From CAVTLG01 sp963735495 (lineage in GTDB: Bacteria > Chloroflexota > Ktedonobacteria > Ktedonobacterales > Ktedonobacteraceae), in NCBI GenBank assembly GCA_963735495.1, contig CAVTLG010000009.1:1116001-1180000 (forward strand): a stretch of 64,000 nt of DNA, written 5' to 3'. The first letter of the stretch is position 1; the number at the start of each line of letters is the position of its first letter. The position numbers were made by a program, and so were the translations under genes. The notes under the pieces were generated by a model that was given only the letters and a program-made list of their open reading frames with translations, did no database searches and was not told the DNA's origin. Positions 39,259 to 48,271 of this stretch are shown here, piece after piece.

Positions 39259-41241
39259 TCACACACTACCTTGTGATTTTCGGGGATGTATACGATATTC
39301 ATTCTCGTCTAAGTGCTTCAGACTTGTGGCAAGAACAGCAACATATCTGGCATCCCAGACGGCCTGAAAGACATGAGCACGAACTTTATAAGATTCGCCT
39401 TTTCCATCTATCCCCCCTAGAGCATCCCGAATATAGACATATTTGTAAGGAGATGAGGGATCTTCTTGCTCTATTTTATCAACAACGATGGAATGTCTAC
39501 GACTTGCTCTTAAATCACTCTGATGGAGAAGACTAACGATAGCAGGCCCATCTTGCAGCACCTTTTCTAGAGAGGCGAGTGAAGAGGACTCTGGTTCTTG
39601 AGATCGTGAGATTTCTGTTGGAGGTTGTTCTGGTACCTTCTTCAAATCAACACAATGATATGTTTCAGGAACCCTCAGTTTTTCAAAAGCCTCTGGAATC
39701 TTCACTATTTTTGCGCCGCCTAGAATAGGTGGGAGCTCCACTGCTTCAGCAACTTCTTTTGAGGAGATGTCTTTTCCAGCAAAGTCTGGGTGTTTTTTTG
39801 CTTGATCGCTTATGATTGTCAGCATACTGGAGACAACACACGCCCCCCTCATGCCACTTTCCGCCTTTATGCTATGACGGCCTTCCTTCTCTGAATCATA
39901 TTCGCTTCTTTCATACCAGGAAAAGTAGGGATGATCCGGGTCTAGTTTCTCGATTACCTCGTTTACTTCTTTTCGGACCTTCGGCAAATCTTTTTCCTCA
40001 AGCTCGTTACGCTGCTTTCTCATATCTCGATATATTGCATCATACTTATCCCATTGTTCGTAGAGTAATTCGCGGGTCTCTGCAATCTGTTTTTGGAGTT
40101 GTTTGAGCTCTTCTTTCGTTGCCGGTAGGCTGGTATGATTACCACCAGTATCGTCCAGTATCTCTTGGATCGTATCACGAGATTGCTCGCATAGCGCCAT
40201 ATGCTCTCGCAGATTCTTGTTACTCTGAATATAGTTCTCGCGTATGGAGGAAAAATGCTCTTGCTTGGCATACAGCATTGCCCGCTGATCGTCCAATTTC
40301 CGATACCGAAGCAAAGGAGAATCTCCGGCTTCGATCTTTGGAAGGTCCAGATATTGCTTATGAAGATCATCTCTCTTTGGCTTGATTTCTGCGTTCTCTC
40401 CTGCCACCGCTTTGAGGCACTGGCAAGCCTCGAAGTACTGGATATGAGCATCCCGGACCCTGGTGGAGAGATCTTGCACCTCGGGACTCATCGTGAATTT
40501 TTGCTCCATTTTCTCTAATTCTTGCCGAGATCTTTTGAGTTTGGTACTAATCTTCCGCGCTTCGCTCTCTGCATGCTCTGAGGTATGTGCTTTGATCTGC
40601 TCATACAACTGCTCTTTAAATCCATTAACCTCGGAGCGTTTTTTCTGGATGCGGGTTGCGGTTACTTCCCCGACCGGTTCAAAAGCGTGCGTTTCAGCAT
40701 CCTCCTGCATCTTCTGAAGTTCGTCTCGCTTACGCTTATACTCATCATATAGCAGTTTTTGCTTCGGTATGAGGCGCTTTTTGGCGTTCTCCAACTCCTT
40801 GCGCCTGAGAGGAATTTTATCCCGCTTGTTTTGTGCATACGTGGTTTCTGCGCTTAGCCTCTTATATTCTTCTCCTTCACGAAGGGGGGTCGGAGCTTCT
40901 GACGTCGTTGCCCTATGCTTGCGAATAAGTCGACCAAAGGACTCGTACCAGTCAGCACGCTCTTTTATTTGTGGTTCTGCATTTTCAATGGCTTTGAGTT
41001 CACGCTCAATTTTTTTAATTTCGCTAAAGGCTGAATCTTCCTCTTGCTTCAGTTTAGCGACCTGTTCTTGCGCCTCTTTTAGTAGATATTCTCGCGTTCT
41101 ATCACGATATACTTCTTTTGATTTATCTCTTATAATATCATGATTTTCACTTATACCTGGATAATATAGTTTTTTGCGCTTATTATCATAAATTGCGTCT
41201 TCTGCTGGATTACATGGTATTTTGCGCTCAATTTCTTTCAT
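39259..41241 (-). CDS. Long coiled-coil protein with C39/papain-like C-terminal domain
   Basis: 660 residues from the ATG at 41241 (AGGAGA 9 nt upstream). Residues about 35-430 are almost unbroken charged coiled coil (Lys/Glu/Gln-rich heptads). The last 200 residues form a globular domain: 'GMRGACVVSSMLTIISDQ' with Cys468, 'SRRHSIVVDKI' with His583 and 'YVYIRDALGG' with Asp606. This Cys-His-Asp order and spacing is that of C39-like peptidases. No signal peptide or membrane helix is present, so it acts inside or is released by lysis or a secretion system. A conflict or effector role is possible, but I know no family with this architecture. Confidence 0.7.
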   Translation of the reverse strand: MKEIERKIPCNPAEDAIYDNKRKKLYYPGISENHDIIRDKSKEVYRDRTREYLLKEAQEQVAKLKQEEDSAFSEIKKIERELKAIENAEPQIKERADWYESFGRLIRKHRATTSEAPTPLREGEEYKRLSAETTYAQNKRDKIPLRRKELENAKKRLIPKQKLLYDEYKRKRDELQKMQEDAETHAFEPVGEVTATRIQKKRSEVNGFKEQLYEQIKAHTSEHAESEARKISTKLKRSRQELEKMEQKFTMSPEVQDLSTRVRDAHIQYFEACQCLKAVAGENAEIKPKRDDLHKQYLDLPKIEAGDSPLLRYRKLDDQRAMLYAKQEHFSSIRENYIQSNKNLREHMALCEQSRDTIQEILDDTGGNHTSLPATKEELKQLQKQIAETRELLYEQWDKYDAIYRDMRKQRNELEEKDLPKVRKEVNEVIEKLDPDHPYFSWYERSEYDSEKEGRHSIKAESGMRGACVVSSMLTIISDQAKKHPDFAGKDISSKEVAEAVELPPILGGAKIVKIPEAFEKLRVPETYHCVDLKKVPEQPPTEISRSQEPESSSLASLEKVLQDGPAIVSLLHQSDLRASRRHSIVVDKIEQEDPSSPYKYVYIRDALGGIDGKGESYKVRAHVFQAVWDARYVAVLATSLKHLDENEYRIHPRKSQGSV

Positions 41242-41421
41242 GAATAGACTATCTCCTGGCCTGAACGGTCCTGTACAATGAGTCCCGTCTCTGCTTTTCA
41301 CATGTCAATGTGTAAAATTGAGAAAAGCGGTGCGGGAGAACAAAAGGCAGAGAGTATATGCGTCTTTGATCGTAAGCCTACCCTGTAGAAGACATGGAGA
41401 TAGAAGGTAACGGCAACGATC

Positions 41422-41919
41422 TTACCCCTGTGCTTCAATCTCCTCTTCTTGCCAGATATGGCCATCCAGCTTATCAACATCGGCAAAGAGCGCCCCAGGT
41501 ATGAATCCTTCATCGATCAATTGTTGTGACGAAGCGGTAAACGTCCAGGTCATAGGATGTCCATAGTAGAAAATCACAGGACCAAAGGTATAGGAGGGAT
41601 AGTACTGCGCCTGCAATCGTGCGATCTCACGCTCAGCAAGCGGCCAGGCATGTTCACGAGAAATGTGCGGTCGACGATAGGCCGCATTGATAATTTTGCC
41701 CCTGGCTCCGGCACCTTGGAGACGTTGCAACAGCATTGTGCCCAGCGACTGAGGCAAATCTAGTTGCAAAAAACCAAGATGTGCGGACTGCCTGGTGGTG
41801 ATCCACTGCTGAAAAGCTGCATATCCCACCATGGGTATTTGCGCCTCTAGATCAGCGAGAGCGGGCGAAGAATCACATCCTCGCCCAAGATAGAGGTCAT
41901 ATACTGTAGAGTGAGGCAT
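41422..41919 (-). CDS. Hypothetical protein, no family recognised
   Basis: 165 residues from the ATG at 41919 (AAAGGAAA upstream); the frame continues further upstream, but those codons read like noise and lack a start site. Trp- and Tyr-rich: 'AAFQQWITTRQSAHLGFLQL' and 'YYPSYTFGPVIFYYGHPMTW'. The pattern suggests a compact alpha/beta cytoplasmic protein, and no catalytic motif is evident. It is separated from the coiled-coil gene by about 180 bp in the same direction. Confidence 0.55.
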   Translation of the reverse strand: MPHSTVYDLYLGRGCDSSPALADLEAQIPMVGYAAFQQWITTRQSAHLGFLQLDLPQSLGTMLLQRLQGAGARGKIINAAYRRPHISREHAWPLAEREIARLQAQYYPSYTFGPVIFYYGHPMTWTFTASSQQLIDEGFIPGALFADVDKLDGHIWQEEEIEAQG

Positions 41920-42388
41920 ACTATTTCCTTTGCATCCATCACCATGCACCTCTTCTTTTCCAGACTTCTCAGCACTTGCGGTACATCGCAAGCAGGTGGT
42001 GAGAAGACCTGAATAGACGCTCATGAAATGGGTTCGCCAGCCGGGATGAAAACGTCTTTTCAGAAGAGAAGAGCTATTGAGAGCAGAGTACACTGCGAAA
42101 AGTTCTACAGACAGTATACTGGTATCATGAGATGAGCACAAGAAGAATGTAAGGTCAGTTTGTCTCATCATCGCTTTCCACTCTATCATCACTAGCTAGC
42201 TGAAAGCCCCGTTTGCCAGCCAGATGAGGAGCCTGAGTGCCTCCGCGCCCGATGGATTGAGGCAATGCACCTCTTTTTGCTTTCTCTGAAAAAATTTGCT
42301 ACAGTAGTAGAGATTTGTCGTAGTAGCAAGACAGACAATTGAAATCCTTTTATGTGACTATAAGACATTTTTCCGACAGGAGAAACCT
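41920..42388. other. Intergenic region upstream of comB
   Basis: 469 bp between divergent genes, with no convincing coding sequence. A promoter for comB is at its right side (42277-42305). Confidence 0.4.
42277..42305 (+). promoter_or_regulatory. Candidate comB promoter
   Basis: TTGCTT (42277-42282), 17-bp spacer, TACAGT (42300-42305), followed by an 80-nt leader. Confidence 0.5.
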
Positions 42389-43135
42389 TTGCAGCTTACG
42401 TTGTATTTTAATCCGGCAGAACTTGCTTCCGTAGATGCTCACCCCGATGATATCTATATTGTGATAGATGTGATGCGCGCGACAACCACGCTTACCGTAC
42501 TCATGGATCAGGGGGCCAGACAGGTTCTGGCAGCACAAACGCTCGATCAGGCTCAGGAGGCGGCGCATAAAATACCCGGTCGTCTCTTATGTGGAGAACG
42601 CCAGACCAAGACACCTCCTGGTTTCGCTTACGGCAACTCTCCCGCTGAGTTCGCACAGCTAGATCTGACAGGACGAGAGCTCATTCTGACCACGAGTAAC
42701 GGGACGCGCGCGCTGTTTGCCTGCCCAGAGCACAGCACACGCCTCATTGGCAGTTTTTATAATGCACAGGCGGTCGTCGCCTATGCACTTTCGCTCGCGC
42801 AACAGCGTCAACAAAATATCGCCATTGTCTGTGCCGCCGAGTACGGCTATTTCGCACTCGAAGACACGACCTGCGCTGGCTACCTGGCACTTGAGTTGCA
42901 GCGTCACGCGCCACAGTTGATCGTGCATGACAGTACCTATGCCGCTATCACGCTCTACGAAAACTACCCACCAGCCAGACTCATCGAGTGCGCCCGCTCG
43001 GCACGCGACCTCATTGCGGTTGGTCAACGCAAAGACCTTGACTTCTGCTTGCAGAAAAATGGCAGTACAAGCGTACCAGGCGTCGTGGGGCAGGAGTCCG
43101 AGACGGGATTGTTGCAGATTGCGCGTCTGGCATAG
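42389..43135 (+). CDS. comB: 2-phosphosulfolactate phosphatase family protein
   Basis: 248 residues from a TTG start with AGGAG 7 nt upstream. 'YIVIDVMRATTTLTVLMDQG' and 'LLCGERQTKTPPGFAYGNSP', then 'LILTTSNGTRAL', are ComB signatures. ComB dephosphorylates 2-phosphosulfolactate to sulfolactate, a step toward coenzyme M in archaea, while bacterial homologues may make sulfolactate or act on other phosphates. No other com gene adjoins, so the real substrate here is open. Confidence 0.9.
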   Translation: MQLTLYFNPAELASVDAHPDDIYIVIDVMRATTTLTVLMDQGARQVLAAQTLDQAQEAAHKIPGRLLCGERQTKTPPGFAYGNSPAEFAQLDLTGRELILTTSNGTRALFACPEHSTRLIGSFYNAQAVVAYALSLAQQRQQNIAIVCAAEYGYFALEDTTCAGYLALELQRHAPQLIVHDSTYAAITLYENYPPARLIECARSARDLIAVGQRKDLDFCLQKNGSTSVPGVVGQESETGLLQIARLA

Positions 43136-43272
43136 AACCACTGTTCCCAGGAATATCACGATCAGTTTTCTCTCTCAAGAAGTGCACATCTGCGCCCCCT
43201 TCATCTCTGGATGTGGGAGTCTCCGCAGATGTGCAGACGGCATGCTTGCATGGCTTGATAGATGAGTACAAC

Positions 43273-43908
43273 TCAAGCAATTTTGCTGTTCTGCTGCCGG
43301 AGAATGAGAAAGAGCCGTTTATATGCCAGACTGACAAGCGAGCTGTGACGCGCGCGCTCTATTGGATCATCTGGCAGCGTCCGTTGATACTCTTGCAGCT
43401 TAATCTGTGCACGCAGAAATGCCGCTTGCAGTGGCGTGGTTTGTTCTCCAAAATGGGAGTGATTAGCCAGATCAGTCAGGAGAGCACTGCGCTGTTTGCG
43501 CGGAAATTTCTGCACTTCGCTGGCAATCAGGCTGAATAGCTGCTCTTGATAGACATTGTCTATCGCCACGTCAGAGAAATCGACGCTATCATGCATATAT
43601 TCATATATTCGTATTTGTGGCGCAATACGGACGATACGTAGATCATGACGGCGCAAATCTTTGCCATAGTTGTAAGCGACGACGGTCATGAAATGCTCCA
43701 ACGAAAGCACCTGCCTGGCCTCGCCACGTTTCGTGCGTAGATCATGCTCCATCAAGCGGCGGATGGTCTCCTGCACAATATCTTCGGCCAGATCGGCTTC
43801 CTGTCCCTGCCACGCAGAGATATGCAGAGAGTAGACCACGTGGTAAGCAATTGCCTGCAGTCGAGGATAGCGCTCCTGCCAGGTGCTATCACTCCATATA
43901 TCTTGCAT
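43273..43908 (-). CDS. Sigma-70-like regulatory protein
   Basis: 211 residues from the ATG at 43908 (AAGGAG 6 nt upstream). 'ADLAEDIVQETIRRLMEHDL' resembles the sigma region 2 helix that binds core polymerase, followed by 'LEHFMTVVAYNYGKDLRRHD', a region 2.3-2.4-like stretch. The C-terminal half is helical, but the usual region 4 HTH is not clear. It may be a divergent ECF sigma factor. A short AGCATCT/AGATGCT hairpin (43932-43953) lies just upstream. No anti-sigma gene adjoins it. Confidence 0.6.
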   Translation of the reverse strand: MQDIWSDSTWQERYPRLQAIAYHVVYSLHISAWQGQEADLAEDIVQETIRRLMEHDLRTKRGEARQVLSLEHFMTVVAYNYGKDLRRHDLRIVRIAPQIRIYEYMHDSVDFSDVAIDNVYQEQLFSLIASEVQKFPRKQRSALLTDLANHSHFGEQTTPLQAAFLRAQIKLQEYQRTLPDDPIERARHSSLVSLAYKRLFLILRQQNSKIA

Positions 43909-44098
43909 ATGACGCTCCTTATTTTCTGGTAAGCATCTTTTTTGACAGATGCTCAAGTCAATCGTCTATTGATGGGTGAGACTTTTTTCCATCACGACGC
44001 GCTGCTGTATGTCCAAAAGATACTTGAATAGATGGTGAATGTGAACAAATTCAAGGGGTCGACCAGGGGGCTATTAGGGGGCAAATTCAGACGGCCAT

Positions 44099-44127
44099 TT
44101 GCAAATGGTATTTTTCTGTGCTATAGT
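44099..44127 (+). promoter_or_regulatory. Promoter of the copper operon
   Basis: TTGCAA (44099-44104), 17-bp spacer, TATAGT (44122-44127), directly before a CsoR-type operator. Confidence 0.65.
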
Positions 44128-44134
44128 TTATCTG

Positions 44135-44153
44135 TACCCCCTCCTAGGGGGTA
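44135..44153. promoter_or_regulatory. CsoR-type operator
   Basis: TACCCCCTCCTAGGGGGTA, a GC-box palindrome with AT flanks as in known CsoR sites, placed just after the -10. Confidence 0.8.
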
Positions 44154-44175
44154 GGGAGAGAAAGGATGGTATGAC

Positions 44176-44442
44176 ATGCACGCCGATAAACAAGAGGTTC
44201 TCAAGCGACTGAACTACATCGAGGGACACCTGAAAGGCATCCGTAAGATGGTAGAGGAAGATAAGTATTGTGTCGATATTTTGCGCCAGACATACGCAGT
44301 GCGCAAGGCCATTGAAAAACTTGAGGGGCTGCTTGTGGAAGGCCATCTGCATACCTGCGTGCCCGAGGGCATCACCAACGGCAATGTTGATACCATCATT
44401 GAAGAACTCGTACAACTTTATAATCTGGCAGGCAACCGCTAA
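44176..44442 (+). CDS. csoR: Copper-sensing repressor CsoR
   Basis: 88 residues. The Cu(I) ligands Cys32, His57 and Cys61 keep the exact 25- and 4-residue spacing of Mycobacterium CsoR (36-61-65). The four-helix fold is seen in 'LNYIEGHLKGIRKMVEEDKY'. Without copper it binds the GC-box palindrome at 44135-44153 and blocks the operon; copper releases it. It heads csoR-copZ-copA and so represses itself too. Confidence 0.92.
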   Translation: MHADKQEVLKRLNYIEGHLKGIRKMVEEDKYCVDILRQTYAVRKAIEKLEGLLVEGHLHTCVPEGITNGNVDTIIEELVQLYNLAGNR

Positions 44443-44464
44443 CACAACGATAAGGAGCATATCT

Positions 44465-44683
44465 ATGCCCAATACGCAAGAAATAGTGCTTTCAGTACCT
44501 GATATTAGCTGTGAACATTGTGTCAAAACCATTGATGGAACGCTGGGGACACTCCCTGGAGTAGAAGCCGTCGCAACGGATATTCCTACGAAAAAGGTTC
44601 ATTTGCGTTACGATCCTGGCCAGATTTCTCTGGCCACAATAGAGGCTGAGTTGGATGATGCAGGCTATAGCGTAGCGAAATAG
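44465..44683 (+). CDS. copZ: Copper chaperone CopZ (HMA domain)
   Basis: 72 residues. One heavy-metal-associated domain with the binding pair in 'SCEHCVKTI' (CxxC). It shuttles Cu(I) to the ATPase CopA. The ribosome-binding site AAGGAG is 7 nt before the ATG. A 14-bp hairpin terminator follows, so it is expressed more strongly or separately from copA. Confidence 0.9.
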   Translation: MPNTQEIVLSVPDISCEHCVKTIDGTLGTLPGVEAVATDIPTKKVHLRYDPGQISLATIEAELDDAGYSVAK

Positions 44684-44716
44684 TGGCCACGACCATCTGT
44701 TTTCTATCACCCCACC

Positions 44717-44760
44717 GCAGAGAGGTCAGGTGCCATGTGGCGGTTCCCTGACCTCTCTGC
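44717..44760 (+). terminator. Hairpin between copZ and copA
   Basis: Perfect 14-bp stem (GCAGAGAGGTCAGG at 44717-44730, complement at 44747-44760), 16-nt loop. Confidence 0.65.
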
Positions 44761-44831
44761 TGCATTAAAAGCAGCAAGCTTCCATTGCCCTGACGTTGCG
44801 AGATAAGGCGAGTCTATTTTTTCTTTTACAG

Positions 44832-44848
44832 ACCCCTACCACAGGGGT
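44832..44848. promoter_or_regulatory. Second CsoR-type operator, upstream of copA
   Basis: ACCCCTACCACAGGGGT: GC-box half-sites in the same spirit as the operator at 44135, 35 bp before the copA ATG. Confidence 0.6.
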
Positions 44849-44883
44849 ATGGGTCATAGGCAGATCAGCAAGAGGTTAGTATT

Positions 44884-47214
44884 ATGTCAACAGAGGCCAG
44901 GCATTCAGTAGCCGCAGAGAGTGATACGACGCCAGGATACGCCAGGTCGGATGACCGTGCTGTCTTTGAGATAGAGGGCATGACCTGTGCTTCGTGTGCC
45001 ATGCGCATCGAGAAGGGACTCAAAAAGGTACCCGGGGTGATTGATGCACAGGTGAATCTGGCTACAGAGCAGGCTACAGTGCTCTATGATGCCACACAAA
45101 CAGGGCCAGAGCAGATACAACAGAAAGTGGATGCGGTAGGCTACAAAGCTACCTTATATCAGCAACCTACGATAGCCGCCGCTGTGCTTACTATACCTGA
45201 CGCCACACAAAAAGATGCGCGCGAACAGCACAAAGCCGCCGAGATTGTGCGCAAGCGCAACCTGCTCTCCCTGGGCATTGTACTGACCGTGCCCATCGTC
45301 ATTTTGAGTATGTTCTTTGCCCATAGCTTTCCGGCTGAGAACTACCTGCTACTGGCTCTCACGACACCTATATGGCTGATTGTCGGCTGGGAATTTCACC
45401 GTGGCGCACTGAAAACACTGCGCCATGCCAGTGCAAACATGGATACGCTTGTCTCGCTTGGTTCCACTGCGGCCTATCTGCTAAGCATTGTGGCTACCTT
45501 TTTCCCTCGTATTACCGGGCCAATGACCTTTTATGATACAACTGCGCTGATCATCACGCTTATTTTCCTGGGCAAATATCTGGAGGCACGCGCAAAAGGC
45601 CAGGCAAATGCAGCGATCAAGAAATTAAGTGCATTACAGCCACACACCGCCCATGTCCTACGCGCTGGCAGCGAGGTTACATTGCCAGTTGAGTTGGTAC
45701 AGGTAGGTGACACACTGCTTGTCCGCCCCGGCGAGAAGATCCCGGTCGATGGCACGGTGCTTAGCGGTTACTCAGCCGTAGATGAAGCGATGATTACTGG
45801 TGAGAGTTTACCCGTCGCAAAAAAGCCGGATGATGTGCTGATCGGAGCGACCATCAATCAACGTGGATTATTACAGATGCGCGCGACCAGTGTAGGGCAG
45901 GATACTGTACTGGCCCACATTATTCGCCTTGTTGAACAAGCGCAGGGATCAAAAGCACCCGTACAACGCCTGGCCGACAGTATCGCGAGCATTTTTGTGC
46001 CCGTTGTCTTAGGTATTGCCAGTCTGACGTTCATCTCCTGGGCGCTGATTGGTCATATTACGCCAGTAACGACGATGGCTGATATGACAAGTAATCCCTG
46101 GATCGTGGCCATTGTCGCAGCAGTTGCCGTGCTCGTCGTTGCCTGTCCCTGTGCACTGGGCCTGGCTACACCGACAGCCATTATGGTCGGTACAGGGAAA
46201 GGTGCTGAACAGGGCATCTTAATTAAGGGCGGCGCTAGCCTGGAACGTTTGCAGGCAGTTCGTGCTGTCCTGCTCGATAAAACCGGTACCATCACCAAAG
46301 GGAAACCAGAGCTGACCGATGTGTTTCCCGCAGCAGGCCATGAGGCAAACGAGTTGCTGCGCCTGATCGCCATTGCCGAACGGGGATCGGAGCATCCATT
46401 GGCTAGCGCACTCGTTGAGGGAGCCAAAAGACGTGGGCTAGCGATTACAACATATCCAGAACATTTTGCGGCTCTGGCAGGACGTGGCCTGCAAGCGCAG
46501 GTGGGAGATCGCACCGTTCTGATTGGCACACGTGGACTCCTACAGGAACGCAGCATTCTCTCTGGAGCGTTAGATGCACAACTCACGACGCTAGAGGAGC
46601 AAGGGAAGACTGCCATACTGGTTGCACTCGATCATGAGCTGGCCGGTATCGTGGCAGTAGCAGACAGCATAAAAAGCGGATCGGCAGAGGCCATACAACA
46701 ATTACAGGCGCAAGGTCTCGCCGTCTGGATGATTACCGGCGATAATCGACGTACAGCGCAAGCTATCGCCAGGCAGGTGGGCATCCCGGGAGGACAGGTG
46801 CTGGCAGAAGTCCTCCCAGAAGATAAGTCCAATCAGGTGAAACACCTTCAGAAGCAAGATCTGGTCGTTGCCTTTGCTGGTGATGGCATCAACGACGCGC
46901 CTGCACTGGTACAGGCAGACGCGGGTATCGCCATGGGTACAGGCAGCGATATCGCTATGGAAGCAGCGGATATCACCCTCGTGAAGGGCAATTTAAAGAG
47001 TATCACGACTGCGCTGGCGCTCTCACACGCGACCATGCGTACCATCAAACAAAATCTCTTCTGGGCTTTCGCGTATAACATCGTCTTGATCCCCATCGCC
47101 ATCCTCTCACCACTGATCCCATTTTTGAGAGAACAGGCTCCGATCTTTGCGGCTGCGGCCATGGCACTTTCGTCAGTGACCGTTGTGAGCAATTCGCTGC
47201 GCTTGAGACGGTGA
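44884..47214 (+). CDS. copA: Copper-exporting P1B-type ATPase CopA
   Basis: 776 residues. One N-terminal HMA domain with 'GMTCASCAMRIEKG' (Cys35, Cys38), eight membrane helices with the translocation motif 'CPCALGLATP', the phosphorylation site 'DKTGTITKGKPEL', 'GDGINDAPAL' hinge and 'HPLASAL' nucleotide-binding motif. It pumps Cu(I) out of the cytoplasm using ATP delivered to the phosphorylated Asp. It sits behind its own CsoR-like box and after a terminator, so it may be partly independent of csoR-copZ transcription. Confidence 0.95.
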   Translation: MSTEARHSVAAESDTTPGYARSDDRAVFEIEGMTCASCAMRIEKGLKKVPGVIDAQVNLATEQATVLYDATQTGPEQIQQKVDAVGYKATLYQQPTIAAAVLTIPDATQKDAREQHKAAEIVRKRNLLSLGIVLTVPIVILSMFFAHSFPAENYLLLALTTPIWLIVGWEFHRGALKTLRHASANMDTLVSLGSTAAYLLSIVATFFPRITGPMTFYDTTALIITLIFLGKYLEARAKGQANAAIKKLSALQPHTAHVLRAGSEVTLPVELVQVGDTLLVRPGEKIPVDGTVLSGYSAVDEAMITGESLPVAKKPDDVLIGATINQRGLLQMRATSVGQDTVLAHIIRLVEQAQGSKAPVQRLADSIASIFVPVVLGIASLTFISWALIGHITPVTTMADMTSNPWIVAIVAAVAVLVVACPCALGLATPTAIMVGTGKGAEQGILIKGGASLERLQAVRAVLLDKTGTITKGKPELTDVFPAAGHEANELLRLIAIAERGSEHPLASALVEGAKRRGLAITTYPEHFAALAGRGLQAQVGDRTVLIGTRGLLQERSILSGALDAQLTTLEEQGKTAILVALDHELAGIVAVADSIKSGSAEAIQQLQAQGLAVWMITGDNRRTAQAIARQVGIPGGQVLAEVLPEDKSNQVKHLQKQDLVVAFAGDGINDAPALVQADAGIAMGTGSDIAMEAADITLVKGNLKSITTALALSHATMRTIKQNLFWAFAYNIVLIPIAILSPLIPFLREQAPIFAAAAMALSSVTVVSNSLRLRR

Positions 47215-47607
47215 GGATCTCCTGATCCCAGGTGCGAAGGGCTCCTTTGCCCTTCTTACCTTCAAAATGAGCGCAGTAACAAGCATCATGGATATCAGGT
47301 GATAGTCGGAGGTGTGGAGGTTTTTCACAACTTCAGAGCGGCCAGGTGCCCTACTGTCCACCACTTCACGGACAGCTCCAGTTTCATTACTTCCCCTCCC
47401 TCTATAATCAATGATAAAACATCGGCCTCCTTTTTATAGCTGTCAATTTTACAATTGACCTACACTATTTATTTATGATATACCTATAAATGCATACCTA
47501 TTAAATGCAAAGTATATATTAAAAATTTTACTTGTAGAGATCAACAAAATAAGGACATTACAGCTTAGCTATTACTGAACAATCAACATGAAAGGCAGAT
47601 CGTTACC
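47215..47607. other. AT-rich intergenic region with promoter signals
   Basis: 393 bp, no gene. It holds GTCAATT-TTAC-AATTGAC (47442-47459), a TTGACC...TATACC pair (47455-47484, 18-bp spacer), and two ATACCTAT-AAATGCA-like repeats (47480-47510), a likely control region for the secreted protein to the right. Confidence 0.5.
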
Positions 47608-48114
47608 ATGAGAATAAATACCATCGTCCTATGTAGTATTGTAGCGCTCTCTTGCACAATGGCCATTGGAAGTCCATCCCTAGCTCATGGAAAAGGAAAG
47701 ACCGTCCCAAACAATGTACAGATTTGTTATGCCTTACTAGACACCAATAATACCTGGCAGCCACAAGCTGATGAGTGCAATGGAGCCTTCATCGTCGTTT
47801 CACCCCCTGGGATATTCGGCGTTGAGATTTTCCTACGGGGAACGAAGACGAATGTCACTTACGATGTCTATACTACCGGAGGTGTTCTGGTGGGAAGAGG
47901 AAAGAATGGGGGGCCGATAGGTAACGTAAATACCCCTATCACAGCTGTTGACATCCAATTTGGACCTCGAAACCTCACACTAAATGTATCCGCCACTGAT
48001 AATGCACAAAATTCATACAAAGGACATGACAACAACGTGATAGGGGATAAAACACACCAGCTAATAGGCTTGCAGCTACAGCTTTCGTCAATCACAACGT
48101 TCCACAGCTCATAA
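47608..48114 (+). CDS. Small secreted protein of unknown function
   Basis: 168 residues with a signal peptide ('VALSCTMAIGSPSLAHG', cleavage near residue 26). The mature part has 'LLDTNNTWQPQADECNGAFI' and Gly/Asn-rich beta-strand-like stretches with two cysteines (one in 'QICYALL', one in 'DECNGA') that could form a disulphide. No family recognised. It lies alone after an AT-rich control region. Confidence 0.6.
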   Translation: MRINTIVLCSIVALSCTMAIGSPSLAHGKGKTVPNNVQICYALLDTNNTWQPQADECNGAFIVVSPPGIFGVEIFLRGTKTNVTYDVYTTGGVLVGRGKNGGPIGNVNTPITAVDIQFGPRNLTLNVSATDNAQNSYKGHDNNVIGDKTHQLIGLQLQLSSITTFHSS

Positions 48115-48126
48115 AAAAGCACCTGG

Positions 48127-48165
48127 CCTGGATAGTCTCTGACGACGATAAAGAGACCATCCAGG
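48127..48165. terminator. Terminator-like hairpin after the secreted-protein gene
   Basis: CCTGGATAGTCTCT pairs with AGAGACCATCCAGG (one G-T pair), loop 11 nt. Confidence 0.55.
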
Positions 48166-48271
48166 TCATTGGCCTATTGTGCTTTCTCGCTATAATGCAC
48201 CGCAAGAAAGCAACAGGAGTTCCTATTCGAGAGAGGGCGTTGCATATGACCGACCATTACTCAAATTTCTA

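Noticed and set aside
43932..43953. Regulatory RNA hairpin before the sigma-like gene
   Set aside because: A 7-bp stem is too short to claim a defined regulator; mentioned only in the gene entry.
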